A DNA stretch of 64,000 bases from Streptomyces minutiscleroticus (lineage in GTDB: Bacteria; Actinomycetota; Actinomycetes; Streptomycetales; Streptomycetaceae). Shown in pieces: positions 11,216 through 21,266 of this stretch. The stretch's first letter is position 1, and each line of letters begins with the position of its first letter. A model generated the notes under the pieces. That model was not told the DNA's origin. It saw only the letters and a program-made list of their open reading frames with translations, and made no database searches. The stretch covers positions 1 through 64,000 of the forward strand of contig NZ_BMVU01000020.1 in NCBI RefSeq assembly GCF_014650875.1, in the 5' to 3' direction. The position numbers and the translations under genes were made by a program.

Positions 11216-11271
11216 ATCAAACAAAGAACATCAGCGGGACTGTTCATTTCTTAAAGCAATAGGCGTACATT
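11216..11271 (+). promoter_or_regulatory. Candidate symporter promoter with upstream repeat
   Basis: TTCATT (11243-11248) and TACATT (11266-11271) are separated by 17 bases, ahead of the symporter ATG at 11308. Just upstream, ATCAAACA (11216-11223) followed by AAGAACA matches the repeats before galT, so both directions may answer to one regulator. Confidence 0.4.
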
Positions 11272-11307
11272 CCGCTCGGATCAGTTCACGCGACGAAGCG
11301 AGTACTC

Positions 11308-12987
11308 ATGCAGTCCCCCACATATCTGGCCGAAGGGCTCCGGCTCCCCACGAATGCGCTCGACTACACCATCCTGGCGATCTACTTCGTCGTGGTGCTG
11401 GGCATCGGCTTCGCCGCCCGGCGCTCGGTGAAGACCAGCCTGGACTTCTTCCTCTCCGGGCGCTCGCTGCCCGCCTGGGTCACCGGCCTCGCCTTCGTGG
11501 CGGCCAACCTGGGCGCGACCGAGATCCTGGGCATGGCGGCGACCGGCGCGCAGTACGGCGTCGCGGTCGTCCACTGGTACTGGATCGGCGCCATCCCGGC
11601 CATGGTCTTCCTCGGCCTGGTGATGATGCCGTTCTACTACGGCTCCAAGGTCCGCTCGGTGCCCGAGTTCCTGCTCCAGCGCTTCGACCGGTCGGCGCAC
11701 CTGCTGAGCTCGATCCTGTTCGCCTTCGCCGCCGTCCTCATCGCGGGTGTCAACCTGTACGCGCTCGCGATCGTGGTCGAGGCGCTGCTGGGCTGGCCGC
11801 AGTGGGTGGCCATCGTGGTCGCGGGCTTCTTCGTCCTCGCGTACATCACGGTCGGCGGTCTGTCCTCCGCCATCTACAACGAGGTGCTGCAGTTCTTCGT
11901 GATCCTCGCCGCCCTCATCCCGATCTCCGTCCTCGGCCTGAAGAAGGTCGGCGGCTGGGACGGCCTGACGGACTCGCTCACCGAGAGCCACGGCGACAAC
12001 TTCCTGTCGGCCTGGGGCGGCACCGGCATCGGTGACCCCAACCCGCTCGGCGCGAACTGGCTGACCATCGTCCTCGGCCTCGGCTTCGTGCTCTCCTTCG
12101 GCTACTGGACCACCAACTTCGCCGAGGTGCAGCGCGCCCTGTCCGCCAAGAACCTCTCCGCCGCCCAGCGCACCCCGCTGATCGCCGCCTTCCCGAAGAT
12201 CTTCATCGTCTTCGCGGTGATGATCCCCGGCCTGGTCGCCGCCGTCCTCGTCCCGAAGATCGGCACCGCCGGCTCGGACCTGCAGTACAACGACGCGATC
12301 CCCTACCTGATGCAGGAGCTGCTGCCCAACGGCGTGCTCGGCATCGCGGTCACCGGTCTGCTCGCCGCGTTCATGGCCGGCATGGCCGCCAACGTCTCGT
12401 CCTTCAACACCGTCTTCACCACCGACATCTGGCAGCGGTACGTGGTCAAGGACCGCGAGGACGACTACTACGTGAAGTTCGGCCGCCTCATCACCGCGAT
12501 CGGTGTGCTGGCCTCGATCGGCACGGCCTTCATCGCGTCCAGCTTCTCCAACATCATGAGCTACCTCCAGACGCTCTTCTCCTTCTTCAACGTGCCGATG
12601 TTCGTGGTCTTCATCATCGGTATGTTCTGGAAGCGGGCCTCCATGAAGTCCGGTGTCTGGGGCCTGGTCGCGGGCACCGCGGCCGCGATGGTCAACTACT
12701 TCTGGATCTACAAGCAGGGCATCATCGACATCCCCAGCGACCAGGGCGCCAACTTCGTCTCCGCCATCGTCGGCTTCGTCGCCGGCGCGGTCGTCATGGT
12801 CGCGGTCACCCTGTTCACCGCCCCGAAGCCGGAGGCCGAGCTCGCCGGCCTCGTCTACGGCACGCGGTCCCCGGGTCTGGAGGAGCCGCCGGCCACCGGT
12901 GACGACGCCTGGTACCGCAAGCCGGCCCTGCTGGGCTGGGGCGCCATCGTCCTCGCCGTGATCTGCTACCTGCCCTACTCCTTCTGA
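11308..12987 (+). CDS. Sodium:solute symporter, SGLT-like
   Basis: Inner-membrane secondary transporter of the solute:sodium symporter family, 559 residues with about 14 hydrophobic segments. Family landmarks are the first helix DYTILAIYFVVVLGIGF, the loop SLDFFLSGRSLPAWVTGLAFVAANLGATEILG, and GGLSSAIYNEVLQFFVILAALIP, which resembles bacterial sodium/galactose transporters. It is divergent from galT-galE-galK, so galactose or glucose uptake with sodium is the natural guess. It is followed 20 bases later by a small membrane protein gene. The substrate is inferred from context only. Confidence 0.9.
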   Translation: MQSPTYLAEGLRLPTNALDYTILAIYFVVVLGIGFAARRSVKTSLDFFLSGRSLPAWVTGLAFVAANLGATEILGMAATGAQYGVAVVHWYWIGAIPAMVFLGLVMMPFYYGSKVRSVPEFLLQRFDRSAHLLSSILFAFAAVLIAGVNLYALAIVVEALLGWPQWVAIVVAGFFVLAYITVGGLSSAIYNEVLQFFVILAALIPISVLGLKKVGGWDGLTDSLTESHGDNFLSAWGGTGIGDPNPLGANWLTIVLGLGFVLSFGYWTTNFAEVQRALSAKNLSAAQRTPLIAAFPKIFIVFAVMIPGLVAAVLVPKIGTAGSDLQYNDAIPYLMQELLPNGVLGIAVTGLLAAFMAGMAANVSSFNTVFTTDIWQRYVVKDREDDYYVKFGRLITAIGVLASIGTAFIASSFSNIMSYLQTLFSFFNVPMFVVFIIGMFWKRASMKSGVWGLVAGTAAAMVNYFWIYKQGIIDIPSDQGANFVSAIVGFVAGAVVMVAVTLFTAPKPEAELAGLVYGTRSPGLEEPPATGDDAWYRKPALLGWGAIVLAVICYLPYSF

Positions 12988-13007
12988 CCCGATCGGAGGC
13001 AACGACC

Positions 13008-13304
13008 ATGTCCGAACTGCACCGTGAGGTCTCCGACCTGGAGACGAAGTCCGCCACCGCCGCCCGTCTCTTCGACATCCGGCGGATCATCGGCGGCCTG
13101 TTCGTGATCTACGGCGTCATCGTCACGATCGCCGGGTTCTTCGCGTCCGACGAGGACCTGAAGAAGGCCCAGGACGTCAACATCAACCTGTGGACGGGGC
13201 TGGCCATGCTGGTCCTCGGCCTGTTCTTCCTCGTCTGGCTGAAGCTGCGGCCGCTCGCCGCGCCGGAGCCCGAGCACACCGGGGACGGCAGGGCCGCCGA
13301 GTAA
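13008..13304 (+). CDS. Small two-helix membrane protein downstream of the symporter
   Basis: A 98-residue protein of no family I recognise. A charged N-terminus (MSELHREVSDLETKSATAARL) precedes two hydrophobic helices, IIGGLFVIYGVIVTIAGFFA (about 27-46) and LWTGLAMLVLGLFFLVWL (about 63-80), and a short Pro/Glu tail. The ATG at 13008 follows GGAGG with good spacing. It begins only 20 bases after the symporter stop, so it is surely co-transcribed. It may be a small accessory subunit of the transporter; nothing in the sequence proves this. Confidence 0.88.
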   Translation: MSELHREVSDLETKSATAARLFDIRRIIGGLFVIYGVIVTIAGFFASDEDLKKAQDVNINLWTGLAMLVLGLFFLVWLKLRPLAAPEPEHTGDGRAAE

Positions 13305-13334
13305 CCGGACGGCGGTCCGTCCGGACGGCAGCCG

Positions 13335-13400
13335 CCCGAAGGGCACGCGTCCGAAGGGCACGCGAAGGCCGCCGTCCGAGGGGCACGCGTTCCGAGGGGC
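13335..13400. repeat. Degenerate tandem repeat, CCGAAGGGCACGCG unit
   Basis: Three close copies of CCGA(a/g)GGGCACGCG start near 13336, 13351 and 13376, with a truncated fourth near 13391, in the convergent region between the small membrane protein gene and the second response regulator. No coding role is seen. Confidence 0.6.
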
Positions 13401-13436
13401 CGGGGTCCGCCGCGTCACACGGCGGGCCCCGGCCCC
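13396..13436. terminator. Bidirectional terminator hairpin
   Basis: GGGGCCGGGG (13396-13405) pairs with CCCCGGCCCC (13427-13436), extended inward by CGCCG/CGGCG. It lies between convergent transcription units. Confidence 0.65.
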
Positions 13437-13503
13437 TTCGCACGGCCGGCGCACCCGGCTCTCGCGTCTCTCCCGCACCCTCCCCGGCCGGGCCGGCGCG
13501 CGC

Positions 13504-14214
13504 TCACTCCGCACCGCCCTGCGCCGGTCCGTCGTTCGCCGCCTGCGGCAGCGGGCCCGCCCGCTCCAGCAGGCCGGTGCGCGCCGCGAGCGCCGCCGCC
13601 TCCAGGCGGGAGCCGACGCCCAGCTTCATCAGCACCCGCTGCACATGGGTGCGGGCCGTGCTGGGCGCGATGCCCATGCCGGCCGCGATCAGCCGGGTGT
13701 CCTCGCCGTCCGCGACCCGCACCAGCACCTCCACCTCGCGCGGTGTGAGCATCTGCAGCAGCCGCTGCCCCTCGTCGTCCGGCTGCGCGGCCGGGTTGAG
13801 CAGTTCGCTGAAGGCGCCCTGCAGCAGCTGCGGCGCCACGGCCGCCTCCCCCGCGCGGGCCTTCATGATGGCCCGCTCCACGCCCTCGATCCGCTCGTCG
13901 TGCCGTACGTAGCCGGAGGCGCCGGCCGCGAAGGCCGCGGCGATGCCGCGCGGGCTGGGCACCGGCCCGAGCACCAGCACGGCGACCTGCGGACGCTCCC
14001 TCTTGATCTTCACCACCGGATCGAACATGCCCGGTTCGGCCGGTGTGGCCGTACCGAGCAGGCACACCTCGGGCGCACGCGTGATCACCAGTTCCGCCGC
14101 CCCGGCGGCGGGTGCGGCCGCGGCGAGCACCCGGTGCCCGCGCAGCTTCAGCGCCGAGGCCAGCGCCTCCGCGAGCAGTCGGTGGTCGTCGACCACCATG
14201 AGCCGCACTCCCAT
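13504..14214 (-). CDS. LuxR-type response regulator with a degenerate receiver
   Basis: Regulator of 236 residues. The receiver begins MGVRLMVVDDHRLLAEALASA with Asp9-Asp10 intact, but the strand that should carry the phospho-acceptor reads PEVCLLGTATPAEPG, with Gly54 where Asp is expected. The C-terminal LuxR helix-turn-helix is intact (LTPREVEVLVRVADGEDTRLIAAGMGIAPSTARTHVQRVLMKLGV). The ATG at 14214 aligns with the regulator at 6200-6967. It probably works without phosphorylation as an orphan regulator. No kinase is adjacent, and a terminator-like hairpin separates it from the upstream beta-propeller gene. Confidence 0.88.
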   Translation of the reverse strand: MGVRLMVVDDHRLLAEALASALKLRGHRVLAAAAPAAGAAELVITRAPEVCLLGTATPAEPGMFDPVVKIKRERPQVAVLVLGPVPSPRGIAAAFAAGASGYVRHDERIEGVERAIMKARAGEAAVAPQLLQGAFSELLNPAAQPDDEGQRLLQMLTPREVEVLVRVADGEDTRLIAAGMGIAPSTARTHVQRVLMKLGVGSRLEAAALAARTGLLERAGPLPQAANDGPAQGGAE

Positions 14215-14388
14215 CGAACCCCCCAGTCCCCCCAAGGATCCCCACCGGCACCCCATGGATAGGAGCCCCCCGGCTCTCCATCCCCCGGAAGTTACACGCT
14301 TGTTCGACGGTGCGCTTCCCCTACCGGAGAGAAGTGCCCTGGATCGCCAAAAAACGACGCATTCGCGAGTGATGCGCGGTATGGGAAC

Positions 14389-14416
14389 GGCCCCGCCCCT
14401 GAACTGGGGCGGGACC
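14389..14416 (-). terminator. Terminator of the beta-propeller gene
   Basis: GGCCCCGCCCC (14389-14399) pairs with GGGGCGGGACC (14406-14416) with one mismatch and a 6-base loop, 36 bases past the stop of the gene at 14452. Confidence 0.6.
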
Positions 14417-14451
14417 GTGGTCAGCACAGGAGAACTTGACCGGTGGACGGT

Positions 14452-16290
14452 CTACTTCGCACCGAACCCGATCGCCGTGTACTGCTTGGCGTCGGCGGAG
14501 TACGGCTTGCTGAGCAAGTCCTTGGCCATGAACAGCCGGCCGTGGGTGTACAGCAGCTCGGCCGAGCGCGGCACCATGGCGCTGATCGCGTCCCGGACCT
14601 GGTCCGTGGCCGGGGTCTCCAGCAGCTCGGTCTCCTTCATCGTCCCGCCGTCGAGGGAGACGATCTGGGCACCCTTGTCGTAGGGGCCGTCCTTGTAGGC
14701 GATGATGTCGCCGCCGTCCATCCGCACCGGGACCATGTCGTAGCCGTCGCCCGCGTCGGCGCGGTCACCGGTGCTCTTCCCGGTGGCCAGCGAGAACGAG
14801 ACGATCTCGTTGGTCCGGCTGTACTCGGCGCCACCGCCGGCGTGCTGCTTGGTCGGCACGTACAGCTTGTCGTTGCCGACGGCGATCGCCTTGCAGCCGT
14901 GGACCTTGCCGACCTCGCAGTCGTGCTCGTACTTGCCGTCCGGCAGCGTGATCTTGGCGCGCAGCTTGCCGCCGTCGTCGAGCGAGAAGACGTCCGTGAC
15001 GCCGGAGGCGGTGATGTCACCGGAGTCCACGCCGAAGACGACCGGCTTCGACGAGATGACCTTGGCGTTGTCGATGCCGGCGGGCAGCTCGTAGCTCCAC
15101 TTCACGCTGCCCGTCCTCGGGTCGAGCAGCTGGACCTCGTAGGTCTCGTTCCCGTAGTCGCCGCACTTGCGCACGGCGACCAGCTGCTCGCCGCCGTGGT
15201 AGCCGACGTCCTGGCACTTGCCGACCTTCGGCTGCCACAGCACCTTGCCGGTCTTCAGGTCGAAGGCGGCGCCGCCCTTGAGGTCGGAGCCCGCGGCGAC
15301 CGTGCCGCCGGTGATGGAGACCTCCTTGAAGGTGGCCTTCTGGTCGCCGTCGGAGACGACCGACCCCGTCCACAGCTTCTTGCCGGTCCTCAGGTCGAAG
15401 GCGGCGACCTCGCTGCAGCCCGGGTACTTGTCCGCCTCGGTGGGCCGGGCGTTCTCGTAGACCACCGCGGCCACGCCGTCCTTCGTGACCTCGGGCGAGC
15501 CCGCGCACACCAGGCCCGGCAGCGCCAGCGTCCAGGACTTCTCGCCGGTGTCCGGGTCGTAGCCGTCGATCCCCTCGGTGCTGGCCTTGGCGTACACCTC
15601 GTCCGTCAGCCAGGAGCCGCTGACGCTCCAGTACTCGCCCTTGGGCACCTCGGGCGAGGGCACCTGGAACAGGACGTCGGCGTCGGTGGAGGCCGGGACC
15701 TTCTCCGTGCCGCCGGTGCCGGACGCGGTGTCGCCGCCCTCACCGTCCTTGCCGCCGTCCCCGCCGGTGGTGCCGGAGTGCGCGGTGTCGTCCTTGCCCG
15801 AGGAGTTCGCGTACCAGACGCCGCCGCCGACGATCAGCGCGATGGCGACGACGGCCGCGACGATGATCGCGAGCTGGGCGTTGACCTTCCGCCCGCCGCT
15901 CGGGCCGCCGTTCTGCGCCTGCAGGGGCACGGTGTACGGCTGCGGGGGGCCGTACGGGTGCTGCGGCTGGGCCGGGTGGCCGTAGCCGGGCGGCGGCGCC
16001 TGCGGATAGCCGTAGCCGGGCTGCTGCATGGGCGCGGTGGGCGGCTGCGGATAGCCGTACGGGGACGGCGCCGCGGGCGGCTGCCCCGGCGCGGGCGGCG
16101 GGGTCTGCGGATAGCCGTAGCCCGGGCCCGGGTCCTGCGGCGCGCCGAAGCCGCCGGGCGGCGGGCTCTGGGGCGCGCCGAACCCGCCCTGCGGAGGCTG
16201 CTGCTGGGCCTGCGGCGGCGTGCCGGGCGGGCCCGGCGGCTGGCTCGGCGGCTGGTTCGGGGGCTGGTTCGGCGGGGGCGGCTGGTTCAC
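14452..16290 (-). CDS. Membrane-anchored PQQ-like beta-propeller protein 1
   Basis: A 612-residue protein. Residues 1-130 are a Pro/Gln/Gly-rich cytosolic tail with repeats such as GYGYPQ and GGFGAPQ; one transmembrane helix follows (AQLAIIVAAVVAIALIVGGGVWYA), then an acidic Gly/Ser linker and a C-terminal PQQ-like propeller. Blades show as recurring DLRTGKKLW, DLKTGKVLW and DPRTGSVKW. Cofactor-binding motifs of PQQ dehydrogenases are absent, so a scaffold or sensor role is more likely than enzymatic activity. The GTG at 16290 follows CCGAGG. It is downstream of a paralogue in the same operon. Function is unknown. Confidence 0.85.
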   Translation of the reverse strand: MNQPPPPNQPPNQPPSQPPGPPGTPPQAQQQPPQGGFGAPQSPPPGGFGAPQDPGPGYGYPQTPPPAPGQPPAAPSPYGYPQPPTAPMQQPGYGYPQAPPPGYGHPAQPQHPYGPPQPYTVPLQAQNGGPSGGRKVNAQLAIIVAAVVAIALIVGGGVWYANSSGKDDTAHSGTTGGDGGKDGEGGDTASGTGGTEKVPASTDADVLFQVPSPEVPKGEYWSVSGSWLTDEVYAKASTEGIDGYDPDTGEKSWTLALPGLVCAGSPEVTKDGVAAVVYENARPTEADKYPGCSEVAAFDLRTGKKLWTGSVVSDGDQKATFKEVSITGGTVAAGSDLKGGAAFDLKTGKVLWQPKVGKCQDVGYHGGEQLVAVRKCGDYGNETYEVQLLDPRTGSVKWSYELPAGIDNAKVISSKPVVFGVDSGDITASGVTDVFSLDDGGKLRAKITLPDGKYEHDCEVGKVHGCKAIAVGNDKLYVPTKQHAGGGAEYSRTNEIVSFSLATGKSTGDRADAGDGYDMVPVRMDGGDIIAYKDGPYDKGAQIVSLDGGTMKETELLETPATDQVRDAISAMVPRSAELLYTHGRLFMAKDLLSKPYSADAKQYTAIGFGAK

Positions 16291-16351
16291 GGTGTGCGTA
16301 CCTCGGGATGCGAAGGAGCGGAGGGGGGCCGGTGCGGGCGGGACCGCCCGG

Positions 16352-18175
16352 TCACTTGCCGTAGGCGAGCATCAGCTTTTCCCTGGCCTCGTCGCTGCCG
16401 GTCAGCCGCGTGGTGGACAGGTAGAGGCGGCCGTCCACGTAGTCGAGGTCCTTCGAGAAGAAGCCGTTCTCGATCTGCGCGGCGCCCTGCGGGTTCTGCA
16501 GCAGCGTCGTCGCCTCGTGGCCGCTGCCCGAGGTCGCGATCGACACGACCCGCCCGCCCGCGTCGTAGGCCGGCTCGACGTACGCCACCAGCGCGCCGTC
16601 CGCGATCTTCAGCGGCAGCACGGACCGGTCCGCCGGGGACTTCGTGCGCCACTTCTCCTTGCCGGTGTCCAGGCTGATCGCGACGATCTCGTTGGGGCCG
16701 CTCTTGGCCTCGGTGGGCAGGTAGAGGGTGTCGTCGTCGACGGCGACACCGGCGCAGCCCTGCAGGTCGCGTTCGAGGATGGCCCAGCCGCACTCCGGAG
16801 CGAAGGACTCGTCGACGTCGACCTGCGAGCGGACCGTGCCGTCGTCCTTCAGCGTGGAGATGTTCCACTGCTTCTTGTCCTCGTTGGTCATGTAGAGGAC
16901 GACCGGGTCGACGGAGTAGGCGCGGGCGACCTGCCAGCCTTCGGGGATCTTCTTGGTCCACCTGGCCTTGCCGGTGGCCGGGTCGAGCTCCTGCACCTCG
17001 TCGTGCTGGTTGTCCGACGCCGCGGAGCAGGAGGAGACGGCCAGCAGCCTGGCGCCGCCGGCGAACGCGCTCGGGAAGCACGCCTCGCCGTACTTCTCCT
17101 TGTCCCACTTCTTCTTGCCGGTCGCCAGGTCGTAGGCGGTGCCCGACTGGGAGCGGCCCGCCACCAGCGTGTCGCCGCTGATGGACAGCTCGATGCTGAG
17201 CGCGCTGTCGAACAGGCCGCCCTCCTCGACCTCGCCCTTCCAGCCCTTCTCGCCGGTGGCCAGGTCGATCTGCTGGAGCTGGTTGCACTTGGCCCGGTCG
17301 CTGACGCCGCTCATGTACGCGACGACGATCTTGCCGTCGGCGCTCTGCTCCGGGGTGACCGCGCAGATCTTCTGCGGCAGCGTGATCTCGTCCCAGGCCG
17401 GCTCGCCGTTCCCCACCTCGTAGGCGAAGACCTGCTTGTACGCGGCCTTCGCCGCCACCTTGTCGGTGATCCACATGCCGGGGGCGTCCGCGCCCGAACC
17501 GGGCGCGTCGGGCGCCTCCTTGTACCAGAGGACCTTCGACTCGCCGGACTTGCGGCCCTTGTTGAGGTTCTCCGGGTCGTCGCCGCCGTCGCCGCTGCCG
17601 TCGCCCGGGTTGGCCGGGTCGGCGCCGCCGGACGCCTCGGCGCCCTGGGACTTCCCGGCGGCCGGCCTGGCGTCGTCGGCCCCGCCGGAGACCGCCCACA
17701 CCGTGCCGCCGACGACGAGCAGCGCCGCCACGGCCGCGGCGACGACGGCCACGGTCCTGCCCCGGGAGGGGCCGCCCGAGCCGCCGGGCGGGGTGCCGGG
17801 CGCACCCGGGTACGGCGGCTGCTGCGGGTAGCCGTGGCCGGGCTGCTGTCCGTAGGGGCCAGGCTGGGCGTAGGGGCCGGGCTGGGCGTAGGGGCCCGGC
17901 TGCTGCGGCTGCCCGTACGGTCCGGGCTGGGCGTACGGTCCGGGCTGGGCGTAGGGGCCGGACGGGGTGTACGGGCCGGGCTGCTGGGGGTAGCCGTAGC
18001 CGGGCTGCGGCTGCGGAGGGGTCTGCGGGGCGCCGGGCGGGGCGGCCGGGGGCTGCGCGGGCGGCGGGGGCGTGCCCTGCCGGGGGTCCTGCGGTGCGCC
18101 GAACCCGCCCTGCGGCGGCTGTCCCGACGGGCTTGCGGAGCCGTCCTGCGGCGGCTGTCCGGGTGGCTGGGCCAT
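16352..18175 (-). CDS. Membrane-anchored PQQ-like beta-propeller protein 2
   Basis: Paralogue of the next gene, 607 residues with the same plan. The Pro/Gln/Gly-rich N-terminal tail has repeated units of the form GPYAQP, followed by a transmembrane helix (VAVVAAAVAALLVVGGTVWAVSG), a linker rich in Gly, Asp and Ala, and an extracytoplasmic PQQ-like propeller with blade motifs DLATGEKGW, DLATGKKKW, DPATGKARW and SLDTGKEKW. The ATG at 18175 has AAGGGGGAA upstream. It is separated from gene 1 by 61 bases and is probably co-transcribed. The two likely arose by tandem duplication. No catalytic residues are recognised. Confidence 0.85.
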   Translation of the reverse strand: MAQPPGQPPQDGSASPSGQPPQGGFGAPQDPRQGTPPPPAQPPAAPPGAPQTPPQPQPGYGYPQQPGPYTPSGPYAQPGPYAQPGPYGQPQQPGPYAQPGPYAQPGPYGQQPGHGYPQQPPYPGAPGTPPGGSGGPSRGRTVAVVAAAVAALLVVGGTVWAVSGGADDARPAAGKSQGAEASGGADPANPGDGSGDGGDDPENLNKGRKSGESKVLWYKEAPDAPGSGADAPGMWITDKVAAKAAYKQVFAYEVGNGEPAWDEITLPQKICAVTPEQSADGKIVVAYMSGVSDRAKCNQLQQIDLATGEKGWKGEVEEGGLFDSALSIELSISGDTLVAGRSQSGTAYDLATGKKKWDKEKYGEACFPSAFAGGARLLAVSSCSAASDNQHDEVQELDPATGKARWTKKIPEGWQVARAYSVDPVVLYMTNEDKKQWNISTLKDDGTVRSQVDVDESFAPECGWAILERDLQGCAGVAVDDDTLYLPTEAKSGPNEIVAISLDTGKEKWRTKSPADRSVLPLKIADGALVAYVEPAYDAGGRVVSIATSGSGHEATTLLQNPQGAAQIENGFFSKDLDYVDGRLYLSTTRLTGSDEAREKLMLAYGK

Positions 18176-18450
18176 CAGCGTGTTCCCCCTTGTGAAACCG
18201 ACATCTCGCACGCCTGCCCGGCACCGGGTGCCGACCCGCGACCGATCCTTTTCGGCCGGGGCTCCGGGGTTCTCCCCGGAGGAGACAGCCTCACGCCCCG
18301 TAGTACGCACGGCACACGGAGTCGCACTCAGGCTGTTCTCAGACGGCTCTTTCTATCACCCTGGCGCCCTCGCGGACCGGGCCGGTGCAACCCCTGTTCC
18401 CAAGGGAGAACCGGCCCGTGATGACCCCGTTACGCTCCTTCACGCGCCCT

Positions 18451-20256
<1,806 letters not shown>

Positions 20257-20372
20257 CGCACTCCTGACAAGGGGGATCGATCGGCCTTCAAGGGTAGTCG
20301 GCCGCGCGGGTGACCCCCGCGGGCCGTCCGGCGGCTCCCGCCGCGCGGACGGCGGGCGGGAGCCCGCAGGGG

Positions 20373-21266
20373 TCAGAGCAGCGTCGCTCCGGGGACGGGA
20401 CCCGCGGCGACCCGGGCCGTGCGGCAGGTGCCGGACGCGGTCAGCGCCTCGGCGATGCGCGCCGCGGACCCGGGGCCGTCGGCCAGGTACGCCGTGGTCG
20501 GGCCCGAGCCGGAGACGAGCGCGGCGAGCGCGCCGGCCTCCCGCCCGGCGGCGAGGGTGTCGGCCAGCGACGGGAACAGGGTCAGGGCGGCGGGCTGCAG
20601 GTCGTTGGCGACGGCGGCCGCGAGGGCCTGCGCGTCGCCCGCGGCCAGCGCGTCGAGCAGCTCCCGCGAGGCGGCCGGCTCGGGCACCTCGACACCCCGC
20701 GTGAGCCGGTCGAACTCGCCGTACACCGCGGGCGTGGACAGGCCGCCGTCCGCCACCGCGAACACCCAGTGGAAGGTGCCGCCCACCTCCAGCGGGCGCA
20801 GCCGCTCGCCGCGCCCGGTGCCCAGCGCCGCCCCGCCGACCAGGCTGAACGGCACGTCGCTGCCCAGCTCGGCGCAGATCTCCAGGAGCTCCTCGCGGGA
20901 GGCGCCCGTGCCCCACAGGGCGTCGCAGGCGACCAGCGCGCCGGCGGCGTCGGCGGAGCCGCCCGCCATGCCGCCCGCGACGGGGATGTCCTTGGCGATC
21001 CGGATGTGCACGTCCGGCGTGCGCCCGTACCGCCGGGCGAGCCGCTCGGCCGCCCGCGCCGCCAGGTTCGTGCGGTCGAGGGGGACCCGGGCGGCGTCCG
21101 GCCCCTCGCAGGTGATCCGCAGCTCCTCCGCCGGGGCCACCGTGACCTCGTCGTACAGGCCGACCGCCAGGAAGACGTTGGCCAGGTCGTGGAAGCCGTC
21201 CGGGCGGGCGGCGCCCACCGCGAGCTGGACGTTGACCTTCGCCGGGACGCGTACCGTCACGCTCAC
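20373..21266 (-). CDS. ispE: 4-diphosphocytidyl-2-C-methyl-D-erythritol kinase
   Basis: GHMP kinase of the MEP pathway, phosphorylating CDP-methylerythritol on the way to isopentenyl diphosphate. The 297-residue product has the N-terminal VTVRVPAKVNVQL with its conserved Lys, the GHMP ATP loop PVAGGMAGGSADAAGAL and the C-terminal GALAALVSGSGPTTAYL motif. The GTG at 21266 has GGAGGAG and its GTGA overlaps the rsmA stop, so the pair is translationally coupled; the rsmA-ispE order is common in actinobacteria. A GC-rich inverted repeat (20333-20340 with 20357-20364) may terminate it. Confidence 0.96.
   Translation of the reverse strand: MSVTVRVPAKVNVQLAVGAARPDGFHDLANVFLAVGLYDEVTVAPAEELRITCEGPDAARVPLDRTNLAARAAERLARRYGRTPDVHIRIAKDIPVAGGMAGGSADAAGALVACDALWGTGASREELLEICAELGSDVPFSLVGGAALGTGRGERLRPLEVGGTFHWVFAVADGGLSTPAVYGEFDRLTRGVEVPEPAASRELLDALAAGDAQALAAAVANDLQPAALTLFPSLADTLAAGREAGALAALVSGSGPTTAYLADGPGSAARIAEALTASGTCRTARVAAGPVPGATLL

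Noticed and set aside
11281..13002. A 573-codon minus-strand frame opposite the symporter
   Set aside because: Charged low-complexity translation (runs of Asp, Gly, Glu, His, Arg) typical of the antisense of a high-GC membrane gene.
14452..18175. Calling the two propeller proteins PQQ-dependent dehydrogenases
   Set aside because: The cofactor and metal-binding residues of PQQ dehydrogenases are not seen; only the blade repeats are shared.
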